Source: SPCO01 sp964427285
GTDB lineage: Bacteria > Chloroflexota > Limnocylindria > Limnocylindrales > CSP1-4
Reading direction: 5' to 3'
NCBI GenBank assembly: GCA_964427285.1
Contig: CAYRTS010000002.1
Span: 1-64,000 of the forward strand
DNA: 64,000 bases
Shown: in pieces, positions 57,269 to 64,000 of the stretch
Position numbering within the stretch: position 1 is the first letter of the stretch
Layout: every line of letters begins with the position of its first letter
Position numbers and translations under genes: made by a program
Notes under the pieces: generated by a model
Database searches by the model: none
Seen by the model: only the letters and a program-made list of their open reading frames with translations
Told to the model about the DNA's origin: nothing

Positions 57269-58918
57269 ATGACCGACCGAGCGTCCCGCCCCCGCTTTTA
57301 CCTGACGACGGCCATCGCCTATGCCAACAACAAGCCCGGACTGCACACGCTCTACGAGGTGATCGGCTCGGATGTGATCGCGCGCTGGCACCGCATGAAG
57401 GGCGACGACACGCGGTTCCTGACCGGTACGGACGAGCATTCGATCAACATCGCCCAGGCGGCGGTCGATGAAGGTCGGAGCGCGCGCGCGTTCGTGGACG
57501 AGAAGGTCGGGTACTTCAAGGCGGCCGAGGACGCCCTGGCGATCTCCCCCGACCGATTCATTCGGACGACGGACCCCGACCACTTCCGGTCCGCACAGGA
57601 GATGGTTCGGCGAGCGCACGCCAATGGCGATATCTACCTGGGCACGTATGAGGGCTGGTATTGCCCAAGCGAGGGGTTTCGGAACGCCACGGATGTGCAG
57701 GAGACCGCGCGCGGCACCATCTGCCCCAACCACCCGGAGGTCCCGCTCCAGTGGCTGACCGAGCGTAACTGGTTCTTCCGCCTGTCGGCCTACCAGGAGC
57801 GCCTTGAGCGGCACTACGCCGAGCACCCCGGGTTCGTTCAGCCGGATTTCCGCCGAAACGAGATGCTCGGGTTCATCCGGAATGGCCTCGAGGACTTCTC
57901 CATCTCACGCGAGCGCACGCCGGGCGACTGGGGGATCCCGTTCCCGATCGCCGAGAACGGCGAGACGTCGCTGCGTGAGGACGGCAGCTGGGACCCCGAA
58001 GCGGGCAAGATCTACGTCTGGTACGACGCCCTGATCAACTACATCACCGGCGCCGGCTTCCCCGACGACCCGGCGGCGTTCGAGCGCTGGTGGCCGGCCG
58101 ACCTGCACGTGATCGGCAAGGACATTGCGAGGTTCCACACGATCTTCTGGCCGGCCATGCTCTGGAGCGCAGGGCTGGCGGCACCGCGGGCGGTCTGGGT
58201 CCACGGCTGGCTGCTGGCGGCCGGCGGCGAGCGGATGAGCAAGAGCCGCGGCAACTTCCTCGATCCAAATGACTTCGTGGCCGCGTTCGGGGCGGATGGC
58301 GCGCGCTATGTCGTCCTGCGCGAGGTGCCGTTCGACCGCGACGCCGAGGTGTCGTGGAACTCCTTTGTCCGTCGCTACAACGCGGACCTGGCGAATGACT
58401 TTGGCAACCTGCTCAATCGCACCGTGTCGATGACCAACCGATACTTCGACGGGGAGCGGCCTCCGCCCGGACGGGATCCCCGCCTGGCCGCCGTCGCCGC
58501 CGACGCCCTGCGTATCTACGCCGAACGACTGGAGGCATGCCTCCTCCATGAGGCGTTGGCCACCCTCTGGACGCTGGTTGAGAATGGCAATCGGATGGTT
58601 GACGCCGAGAAACCATGGGAGCTGGCGAAGGCCGCGAAGGCCGGCGACGAGACAGCGGCCCAGCAGTTGCAGGACGTGCTCGGCGACCTGCTCGAGCTGT
58701 GCCGACTGATCGGCCTGGCTGTCGCGCCGTTCATGCCTGGAACCGCGCCCCGTGTGATGGCGCAGCTGGGATACGCATACCCGTACCTCGCGGACGGCAA
58801 TGGCGGCCCCGCAATCCTTCAGGAGCTCGTCTGGGGCGCCCACGCTGCCGAGGTGGGCCGAGTCACGATCGCGGAACCACTCTTCCCACGCCTCGACCTC
58901 GACCCGCCGCCAGCGTAA
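57269..58918 (+). CDS. metG: Methionyl-tRNA synthetase
   Basis: Charges tRNA-Met; 549 residues. The class I HIGH-like motif is in ANNKPGLHTLYE (about 19-30), followed by FLTGTDEHSINIAQAA. The KMSKS motif is RMSKS (322-326). The connective-peptide knuckle keeps only one pair of Cys (YCPSEGF, TICPNH), as in single-knuckle enzymes. There is no C-terminal tRNA-binding extension of the EMAPII type. ATG 57269 gives the normal N-terminus; the open frame runs upstream through vapC. Confidence 0.95.
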   Translation: MTDRASRPRFYLTTAIAYANNKPGLHTLYEVIGSDVIARWHRMKGDDTRFLTGTDEHSINIAQAAVDEGRSARAFVDEKVGYFKAAEDALAISPDRFIRTTDPDHFRSAQEMVRRAHANGDIYLGTYEGWYCPSEGFRNATDVQETARGTICPNHPEVPLQWLTERNWFFRLSAYQERLERHYAEHPGFVQPDFRRNEMLGFIRNGLEDFSISRERTPGDWGIPFPIAENGETSLREDGSWDPEAGKIYVWYDALINYITGAGFPDDPAAFERWWPADLHVIGKDIARFHTIFWPAMLWSAGLAAPRAVWVHGWLLAAGGERMSKSRGNFLDPNDFVAAFGADGARYVVLREVPFDRDAEVSWNSFVRRYNADLANDFGNLLNRTVSMTNRYFDGERPPPGRDPRLAAVAADALRIYAERLEACLLHEALATLWTLVENGNRMVDAEKPWELAKAAKAGDETAAQQLQDVLGDLLELCRLIGLAVAPFMPGTAPRVMAQLGYAYPYLADGNGGPAILQELVWGAHAAEVGRVTIAEPLFPRLDLDPPPA

Positions 58919-59149
58919 CCGCCAGCCGGCAGCGCATCGGCCGATTCACTCAGGTCCGTATCGACGTGCCGGATCAACTCCAGGTGGCATCATCGGCACG
59001 AATGTGGATGGCCGACGCCCCACGCCGCACCCTGGTCAATCGGCCACGCTGACTCGTACCAATCACGAAACTCACAGTTCACAGTTGACCCAAACTCCCG
59101 GCCGGCACCCGGAACGGTCGAGCGCAGGTGCAAAGCTGCCGCCCACACG

Positions 59150-59155
59150 TACCAT
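59150..59155 (+). promoter_or_regulatory. -10-like TACCAT, leaderless start of tatD
   Basis: TACCAT ends 6 nt before GTG 59162. The rest of the 243-nt gap after metG shows nothing recognisable. Confidence 0.4.
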
Positions 59156-59161
59156 GCGCCG

Positions 59162-60016
59162 GTGCCCCTCATCGACAGCCATTGCCATCTCAACGCTGAC
59201 CGATTCGATGGTGATGTGGAGCTGGTTCTTGGAGGCGCCCGACTCGCCGGCGTCGAGCGGATCCTCGTCCCTGGTTGGAACCTCGCGTCGAGCGAGCGTG
59301 CCCTTGGCCTGATCGACCGATACCCATCGCTCGACGCGGCGGTCGGTGTCCATCCACATGACGCGGCCAAGGTGGACAGCACGGATTGGGCGCGGATCGT
59401 CAAGTGGGCCGCAGACCCGCGGGTGGCTGCGATCGGCGAAACCGGGCTCGACTACGACCGCGTCTTCAGCCCGATCCCGGACCAGGTCACCAACCTGCGC
59501 CGCAATCTCCAGCTGGCGCTCGAGACTGGCAAGCCGGCCATCCTTCACTGCCGATCGAGTCCCGGTCGGCGCGATGCGCAGGACGCCATGGTCGAGGAAC
59601 TCAGGCGGGCCGGGATCGGTACCGCCAGCTGGGCCAGCGCATTCGGCGAGCGGCCAGCGGCCGTCATCCACTCCTATTCCGGACCGATGGATTACGCCAG
59701 GACTGTCATCGATATGGGTCTCGCCGTCAGCTTCTCGGGCCTGGTGTTCAGGACCGGTGAGGAGGCCTCCGCCGAAGCGGCCGCCCTGGTCGCACCGGAT
59801 CGCCTCCTGATCGAGACCGATTCTCCGTTCCTGTCCCCACCTGGCGCTCCGCGCCGGCGCAACGAACCCGAGTGGGTCACCATCACGGCGGCCTGGCTGG
59901 CCGAGCAACGCGGTACCTCGTTGGACACCGTGGTCGCCGGCCTCGTCCCGGCCTACGACCGGGCGTTTCCGCGAAACGGCCGCGCGGCCATCCCATCGGC
60001 GAGCGCCGCAGGCTGA
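59162..60016 (+). CDS. TatD-family metal-dependent hydrolase
   Basis: A 284-residue TIM-barrel hydrolase; relatives act as metal-dependent DNases. Metal-binding motifs are DSHCHLNADRF (His7, His9), AIGETGLDYDR (Glu), AILHCRSS (His), VIHSYSGPMDYA (His) and LIETDSPFLSPPG (Asp). The motif IHSYSG replaces the usual HCFSG, a small variation. GTG start. Adjacency of metG and tatD is common in bacteria (often with rsmA) and supports the call. Confidence 0.93.
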   Translation: MPLIDSHCHLNADRFDGDVELVLGGARLAGVERILVPGWNLASSERALGLIDRYPSLDAAVGVHPHDAAKVDSTDWARIVKWAADPRVAAIGETGLDYDRVFSPIPDQVTNLRRNLQLALETGKPAILHCRSSPGRRDAQDAMVEELRRAGIGTASWASAFGERPAAVIHSYSGPMDYARTVIDMGLAVSFSGLVFRTGEEASAEAAALVAPDRLLIETDSPFLSPPGAPRRRNEPEWVTITAAWLAEQRGTSLDTVVAGLVPAYDRAFPRNGRAAIPSASAAG

Positions 60017-60033
60017 CGTGCGGTGGGGGGCGG

Positions 60034-60062
60034 TTGACAGGCACGCCCCCAGTTCGCTACTC
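60034..60062 (+). promoter_or_regulatory. Sigma70-type promoter of groESL
   Basis: TTGACA (60034-60039), a 17-nt spacer and CTACTC (60057-60062), or TACTCT one base further. The -35 is perfect. The CIRCE operator begins 6 nt downstream, covering the transcription start. Confidence 0.6.
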
Positions 60063-60067
60063 TCCGT

Positions 60068-60094
60068 TTGGCACTCGCACCCCGAGAGTGCCAG
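60068..60094. promoter_or_regulatory. CIRCE operator (HrcA-binding site)
   Basis: TTGGCACTC (60068-60076), nine bases, then GAGTGCCAG (60086-60094). This differs from consensus TTAGCACTC-N9-GAGTGCTAA at three positions, with compensating symmetry at the inner one. It indicates heat-shock control of groESL by an HrcA repressor encoded elsewhere. Confidence 0.92.
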
Positions 60095-60273
60095 CATCGC
60101 GACCCACCGAGTCCGACCGACGCCGGGATCACCGGCCGGAGGTTCGCACGGCCCTCGCGGTGCCGACATCGAGGTTCAAGGGAACGTCAGAACTCCGGCC
60201 CAAACCGGCCTGTTGGCGGTCCCGCACATCGAAGCCCGACGGTCGGCCCTGGCCGTCACAGGAGGAATGCACG

Positions 60274-60615
60274 TTGGCCAAAGCCACTGCGACTGCGACA
60301 GCGACGAAAGCCGCTCCGATCTCGACCAAGCTGCGCCCCCTCGGCGATCGCGTGGTCATCAAGCCGAGCGCCCGTGAGGAGATGACCAAGAGCGGCATCG
60401 TCCTTCCGGACACCGCCAAGGAGAAGCCCCAGGAGGGCACGGTCATCGCCGCCGGCCCCGGCCGGATCCTCGATGACGGCAAGCGCGAATCGATGGACGT
60501 CAAGGCCGGAGACAAGGTCCTCTACGCCAAGTACGCCGGCACCGAATTCAAGATCGATGGGGACGAACTCCTCATCGTCAGCCAGAAGGACATCCTGGCG
60601 CTCGTCGAGGGTTGA
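60274..60615 (+). CDS. groES: Co-chaperonin GroES
   Basis: A 10-kDa lid of the chaperonin. The core KLRPLGDRVVIKPSAREEMTKSGIVLPDTAKEKPQEG, the GPGRILDDGKR segment and the YAKYAGTEFKIDGDELLIVSQKDILALVE end are canonical. The N-terminus carries about 17 extra Ala/Thr/Lys residues (KATATATATKAAP). I choose TTG 60274 because AGGAGGA lies 7-8 nt upstream; no ATG or GTG fits. Translated behind a CIRCE-bearing leader of about 180 nt, 54 nt upstream of groEL. Confidence 0.95.
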   Translation: MAKATATATATKAAPISTKLRPLGDRVVIKPSAREEMTKSGIVLPDTAKEKPQEGTVIAAGPGRILDDGKRESMDVKAGDKVLYAKYAGTEFKIDGDELLIVSQKDILALVEG

Positions 60616-60669
60616 CGGCGACCTCGCCGCAGCTTCCCACTCCCGCACGTTCCTGGAGGGACACACGAA

Positions 60670-62301
60670 TTGTCTAAGCAGATCATTTTCGACGAGACGG
60701 CTCGTCGCTCGCTCAAGCGCGGCATCGATCGCCTGGCCGACGCGGTCAAGGTCACGATCGGGCCAAAGGGTCGCAACGTTGTCCTCGACAAGAAGTTCGG
60801 CTCGCCGACGATCACCAACGACGGTGTGACGATCGCGCGCGATATCGAACTCGACGATCCGTTCGAGAACATGGGCGCCCAGCTGCTCAAGGAAGTCGCC
60901 ACCAAGACGGACGACGTGGCCGGGGACGGGACGACCACCGCGGTCGTGCTCGGCCAGGCGATGGTCGCCGAGGGGCTCCGCGTCGTCACGGCCGGGGCCA
61001 ACCCGATGGTCGTCAAGCGCGGCATTGAGGCAGCGGTCGCGGCAGTCGTGGCCGAGATCGCCAGGGTCGCCCGCCCGGTCGACAATCGCGAGCAGATCGC
61101 CGCCGTCGCGGCCATCAGCGCCGCGGATCCCGAGGTCGGCGAGATCATCGCCGAGGTGATGGACAAGGTCGGCAAGGACGGCGTCATCACGGTCGAAGAG
61201 GGCCAGAGCCTGGGTCTCGAGAAGGAATACACCGAGGGCATGCAGTTCGATCGGGGCTATCTCTCGGCGTACTTCGTGACCAACCCGGATCGCATGGAGG
61301 CGGTCCTCGACAACCCGCTCATCCTGATCACGGACAAGAAAATCTCGAGCGTCGCGGACATGCTGCCGGCCCTTGAAAAGGCGGTCCAGCAGGGCAAGCC
61401 CACGGTGATCATCAGCGAGGACGTCGACGGCGAGGCGCTCGCCACCCTGGTCGTCAACAAGCTGCGCGGGACGGTCCACGTCCTGGCCGTCAAGGCCCCG
61501 GGCTTTGGCGATCGGCGCAAGGAGATGCTCCGCGACATCGCCGTGCTGACCGGCGGCACGGTCATCAGCGAGGAGATCGGGCGCAAGCTCGACTCGGTCA
61601 CCTTCGAGGACTTCGGTTCGGCCCGTCGCGTCGTCGCGACCAAGGACGACACGACGATCATCGACGGCAACGGCAAGGCGGACCTGATCAAGGCTCGCAT
61701 GACCCAGATCAAGGCGCAGATCGAGGACACGACCTCGGACTACGACAAGGAAAAGCTTCAGGAGCGTCTCGCCAAGCTGTCCGGTGGCGTCGCCGTCATC
61801 AAGGTCGGCGCGGCCACGGAAGTGGAGCTCAAGGAGAAGAAGCACCGCATCGAAGATGCGCTCTCGACGACCCGTGCAGCCGTTGAAGAGGGTCTCGTCG
61901 CCGGTGGTGGGACAACCCTCCTGCAGGCCATCCCGGTCCTCGACAAGGTCAAGCTCGAAGGCGATGCCCAGGTGGGCGTCGACATCGTGCGCAAGGCACT
62001 CGAGGCTCCCGCCCGTCAGATCGCCGACAATGCCGGGCAGTCCGGCGAGGTCGTCGTGGCCCACGTCAAGGGACTCAAGCCCGGCCATGGCTACGACGCG
62101 CTCAAGGGCGAGTATGGGGACATGTTCAAGAAGGGCATCGTCGACGCGGCCAAGGTGACGCGCTCGGCACTCCAGAACGCGGCCTCCATCGCGGCTATGG
62201 TCCTGACCACCGAGACGCTGATCTCGGACATGCCGGAGAAGGAAAAGGCCGGCGGCGGTGGCGATCACGGCCACGGCGGCGGCGGAGGGATGGACTTCTA
62301 A
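60670..62301 (+). CDS. groEL: Chaperonin GroEL
   Basis: The 60-kDa chaperonin, 543 residues. Blocks are VKVTIGPKGRNVVLDKKFG, ITNDGVTIARDIEL, the ATP site VAGDGTTTAVVL, and VAGGGTTLLQAIPVL. The C-terminus is GGGGDHGHGGGGGMDF, where the usual GGM repeats are replaced by a Gly/His stretch. TTG start with GGAGGG upstream. Expressed with groES under CIRCE control; a strong terminator follows. Confidence 0.97.
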   Translation: MSKQIIFDETARRSLKRGIDRLADAVKVTIGPKGRNVVLDKKFGSPTITNDGVTIARDIELDDPFENMGAQLLKEVATKTDDVAGDGTTTAVVLGQAMVAEGLRVVTAGANPMVVKRGIEAAVAAVVAEIARVARPVDNREQIAAVAAISAADPEVGEIIAEVMDKVGKDGVITVEEGQSLGLEKEYTEGMQFDRGYLSAYFVTNPDRMEAVLDNPLILITDKKISSVADMLPALEKAVQQGKPTVIISEDVDGEALATLVVNKLRGTVHVLAVKAPGFGDRRKEMLRDIAVLTGGTVISEEIGRKLDSVTFEDFGSARRVVATKDDTTIIDGNGKADLIKARMTQIKAQIEDTTSDYDKEKLQERLAKLSGGVAVIKVGAATEVELKEKKHRIEDALSTTRAAVEEGLVAGGGTTLLQAIPVLDKVKLEGDAQVGVDIVRKALEAPARQIADNAGQSGEVVVAHVKGLKPGHGYDALKGEYGDMFKKGIVDAAKVTRSALQNAASIAAMVLTTETLISDMPEKEKAGGGGDHGHGGGGGMDF

Positions 62302-62327
62302 TCCGACCCGTTCGCAACGTTCAACGC

Positions 62328-62364
62328 TCGATGAGGCCCCCGGCTCCGCCGGGGGCCTCATCGA
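62328..62364 (+). terminator. 17-bp terminator hairpin after groEL
   Basis: TCGATGAGGCCCCCGGC (62328-62344) pairs perfectly with GCCGGGGGCCTCATCGA (62348-62364), loop TCC. Only TT follows, yet stem strength and position make it the groESL terminator. Confidence 0.85.
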
Positions 62365-62488
62365 TTCCGGCCGGCACGACCCCTGGCCGCTGGACTATCG
62401 GCTGGTTGACAGGACGCACCGGCACGCCGACATTGACACCGGAAGTCAATCCGTCGACTGCCTCCAGATCGACATACCGAGGTGCCAG

Positions 62489-63289
62489 ATGTCTCGCTTT
62501 TCTCGCTCCACGTCCGCCGCGCTCGCTCTGTTCGTCGCCGTCTCCCTTGTTCTGGGTGGCTGCGGCAGCGCGGCGCTTCCGGAATTGACGGACCCGACCG
62601 CCATCATCACTGCGGCGCTCAAGGCCACCGAAGGCGCCAAAAGCGTTCATCTTGAGGCCACCGTTGAGGGCTCGATCACTGCCGATCTGTTCGGGACCGG
62701 GGACTCGGGCGCGGCGATGACCCTCACCGGTACGTCACTCGCGGCCGACGTCGACATGACCGGCGGCAACATGCACGCGACGTTCGCCGTTCCCGCCCTG
62801 CTCGGGTTGACCGGCGAGCTGATCCAGATCGGCACGACCTCGTACGTGAAAACGTCGCTGGGCGGTCCGCTGTTCGAGGTGACGGAGGACTCCACGGGCG
62901 AGCTTCCAATCGACCCATCCAACCCGACCGCCATCGTTGATGGTCTCGGCGACTTCCTGCTCAACGACGCCGTCAATCCGGTCAAGGGCGAGGACGTCGC
63001 ATGCGGTAGCGCGAAGTGCTACGCGGTCACGATTGAGCTCACGCCCGAGGCGCTGGCGGCACTGGACCCGACCGGTGCGGCGGCCGAGGAGTTGCCCATC
63101 GATCTGAGTGCCGGCACCGCGACGATCACGGTCCGGGTCGACAAGAACACCTACCGTCTAGCCGGGATCAGCATCGTCGCCGCCGCTGGTGACCTGGGAT
63201 CGTTGACCCTGGAACTGATCCTCTCCAAGTGGGACGAGACGGTCACGATTGCGGCGCCGGCGGCCGATCAACTGGCTCCGGCCTCGTAA
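62489..63289 (+). CDS. Lipoprotein, LppX/LprG-like
   Basis: A 266-residue lipoprotein. Signal peptide with lipobox LVLGGC (Cys25). The mature part has the feel of the LppX_LprAFG/LolA-like fold: IITAALKATEGAKSVHLEATVEG, NMHATFAVPALLGLTGELIQIGTTSYVKTSLGGPLFEV and then VKGEDVACGSAKCYAVTIELTPEALAAL. Such proteins bind or shuttle lipids at the cell surface; here the role is inferred from pattern only. GAGGTG lies 5-6 nt before the ATG. Monocistronic. Confidence 0.75.
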   Translation: MSRFSRSTSAALALFVAVSLVLGGCGSAALPELTDPTAIITAALKATEGAKSVHLEATVEGSITADLFGTGDSGAAMTLTGTSLAADVDMTGGNMHATFAVPALLGLTGELIQIGTTSYVKTSLGGPLFEVTEDSTGELPIDPSNPTAIVDGLGDFLLNDAVNPVKGEDVACGSAKCYAVTIELTPEALAALDPTGAAAEELPIDLSAGTATITVRVDKNTYRLAGISIVAAAGDLGSLTLELILSKWDETVTIAAPAADQLAPAS

Positions 63290-63344
63290 CCATCTGCGCG
63301 GCGATGCGACTGCGTCCGATACGGCCCGGTGCAGAGCCCACACC

Positions 63345-63350
63345 TACAAT
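63345..63350 (+). promoter_or_regulatory. -10 TACAAT, leaderless start of the helicase gene
   Basis: TACAAT (5 of 6 consensus) ends 6 nt before GTG 63357. The closest -35 candidate is weak. Confidence 0.5.
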
Positions 63351-63356
63351 GGATGG

Positions 63357-64000
63357 GTGAGTCCCACCCGACGACAGCGCCCCGGTAACCCCACGCTCGA
63401 CGAGGCGACGGACCCTGCCGCTTCGGCCGGGACCGTCTTCGTGGAATACGACGATTCGCCCGGAGCGGCCCCCGAGGAGCCGGCCTGGCTGCGTGATGCG
63501 CAAGGCCGCGCGGATGCCGAACTTGCGCTGGCGGCCCCGCCGCCTCCGCTCGATCCGGCGGCCCGTCCTGCGGCCGTCGCGGCACGGGCGCGCGAGATCG
63601 TCCACGCGCTCAACCCGGAGCAGGCGAGGGCCGTCACCACGACGGACGGGCCGCTCCTGATCCTGGCTGGCGCCGGGTCTGGCAAGACCAGGGTGCTGGC
63701 CCATCGGATCGCCTATCTCATCGGCGTCAAGGACGTGGCGCCCTGGCGGATCCTGGCGGTCACCTTCACCAACCGGGCGGCCGCCGAGCTGCGCGAACGG
63801 ATCATCAGCCTGGCCGGCGAGGGCGGCCGCGACGTCATGGCCGGGACGTTCCACGCACTCTGTGCCCGCGTCCTGCGCCAGGAGGGCGAGGCGATCGGGA
63901 TCGGCCGCCGCTTCGTGATCTACGACACGGACGATCAGAGTTCCCTGATGAAACAGATCCTGCGCGAGGAAGATCTGCCGCTCACCGGGGAGTTTCGCCC
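63357..64000 (+). CDS. UvrD/PcrA-type DNA helicase, N-terminal part (cut by window end)
   Basis: A superfamily 1A helicase; 214 codons visible. An unusual acidic, Pro/Ala-rich N-terminal extension of about 80 residues precedes the helicase core. The core shows Q motif LNPEQARAVT (85-94), Walker A AGAGSGKT (104-111), motif Ia VTFTNRAAAELRERI and motif Ib AGTFHALCARVLR. Involved in nucleotide-excision or mismatch-linked repair and replication restart, judged from family. The start is GTG 63357, directly after a -10 element; the upstream ATG at 63352 is followed by an immediate stop in its frame. Confidence 0.92.
   Translation, partial: MSPTRRQRPGNPTLDEATDPAASAGTVFVEYDDSPGAAPEEPAWLRDAQGRADAELALAAPPPPLDPAARPAAVAARAREIVHALNPEQARAVTTTDGPLLILAGAGSGKTRVLAHRIAYLIGVKDVAPWRILAVTFTNRAAAELRERIISLAGEGGRDVMAGTFHALCARVLRQEGEAIGIGRRFVIYDTDDQSSLMKQILREEDLPLTGEFR

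Overview
The window is GC-rich (mostly high-GC codons, many GTG/TTG starts, ATGA/GTGA stop-start overlaps) and gene-dense. It looks like a chromosomal scaffold of a Chloroflexota-type bacterium, possibly Limnocylindria/Ellin6529-like. That placement is an inference from gene content: a CIRCE-controlled groESL, split GcvP, a Qng1-type queuosine salvage enzyme and a three-part PurSQL. No rRNA marker is present to prove it. A 100-base run of N (1336-1435) shows that this is a scaffolded assembly.

Layout. 1-6.4 kb: short repeats, YggT and DUF167 proteins, tRNA-Val(CAC), a secreted HtrA-like protease interrupted by the gap, aconitase and a Rossmann/DUF2520 protein. 6.4-11.7 kb: a small unknown ORF, a Nudix hydrolase and the complete glycine cleavage set gcvT-gcvH-gcvPA-gcvPB (the lpd-encoded L-protein is not here). 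11.7-24.3 kb: two complete oligopeptide-type ABC importers (binding protein, two permeases, two ATPases each) in convergent, mirror-image operons that share the same gene order. In both, a strong hairpin follows the binding-protein gene. 24.4-28.7 kb: nitrilase-type glutaminase plus NadE (probably a split glutamine-dependent NAD synthase), RsmI and two tandem SUMF1-like proteins. 28.9-35.5 kb: an ECF importer (S component, small membrane protein, two ATPases, EcfT) followed by two tandem uridine-phosphorylase-like enzymes and a cytochrome P450. 35.5-40.1 kb: an MFS transporter and a Qng1-like queuosine salvage protein, divergent from a PfkB/ribokinase and a Ca2+/H+ antiporter. Together these suggest a nucleoside/queuosine salvage neighbourhood. 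40.1-42.9 kb: ssb and a small operon of secreted proteins led by an M15 peptidase. That operon is preceded by an imperfect copy of the ssb promoter, 5' UTR and first codons. 42.9-56.5 kb: a ten-gene purine operon (purA-D-B-C-S-Q-L-F-M and a purN-purH fusion) behind a long leader with an intrinsic terminator. Only purE and purK are missing for the PRPP-to-IMP route. 56.5-64 kb: a VapBC pair, metG, tatD, groES-groEL under a CIRCE operator, a lipoprotein and the start of a UvrD/PcrA helicase cut by the window end.

A recurring regulatory theme is a -10-like hexamer (TACCAT, TACAAT, TATCCT or TAGACT) ending 6-9 nt before the start codon of genes that lack a Shine-Dalgarno sequence. This suggests frequent leaderless transcription. 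The most interesting items are the ssb 5' duplication, the ECF ATPase that has lost its signature motif, the PurN-PurH fusion, the attenuator-like purA leader, and the salvage cluster.
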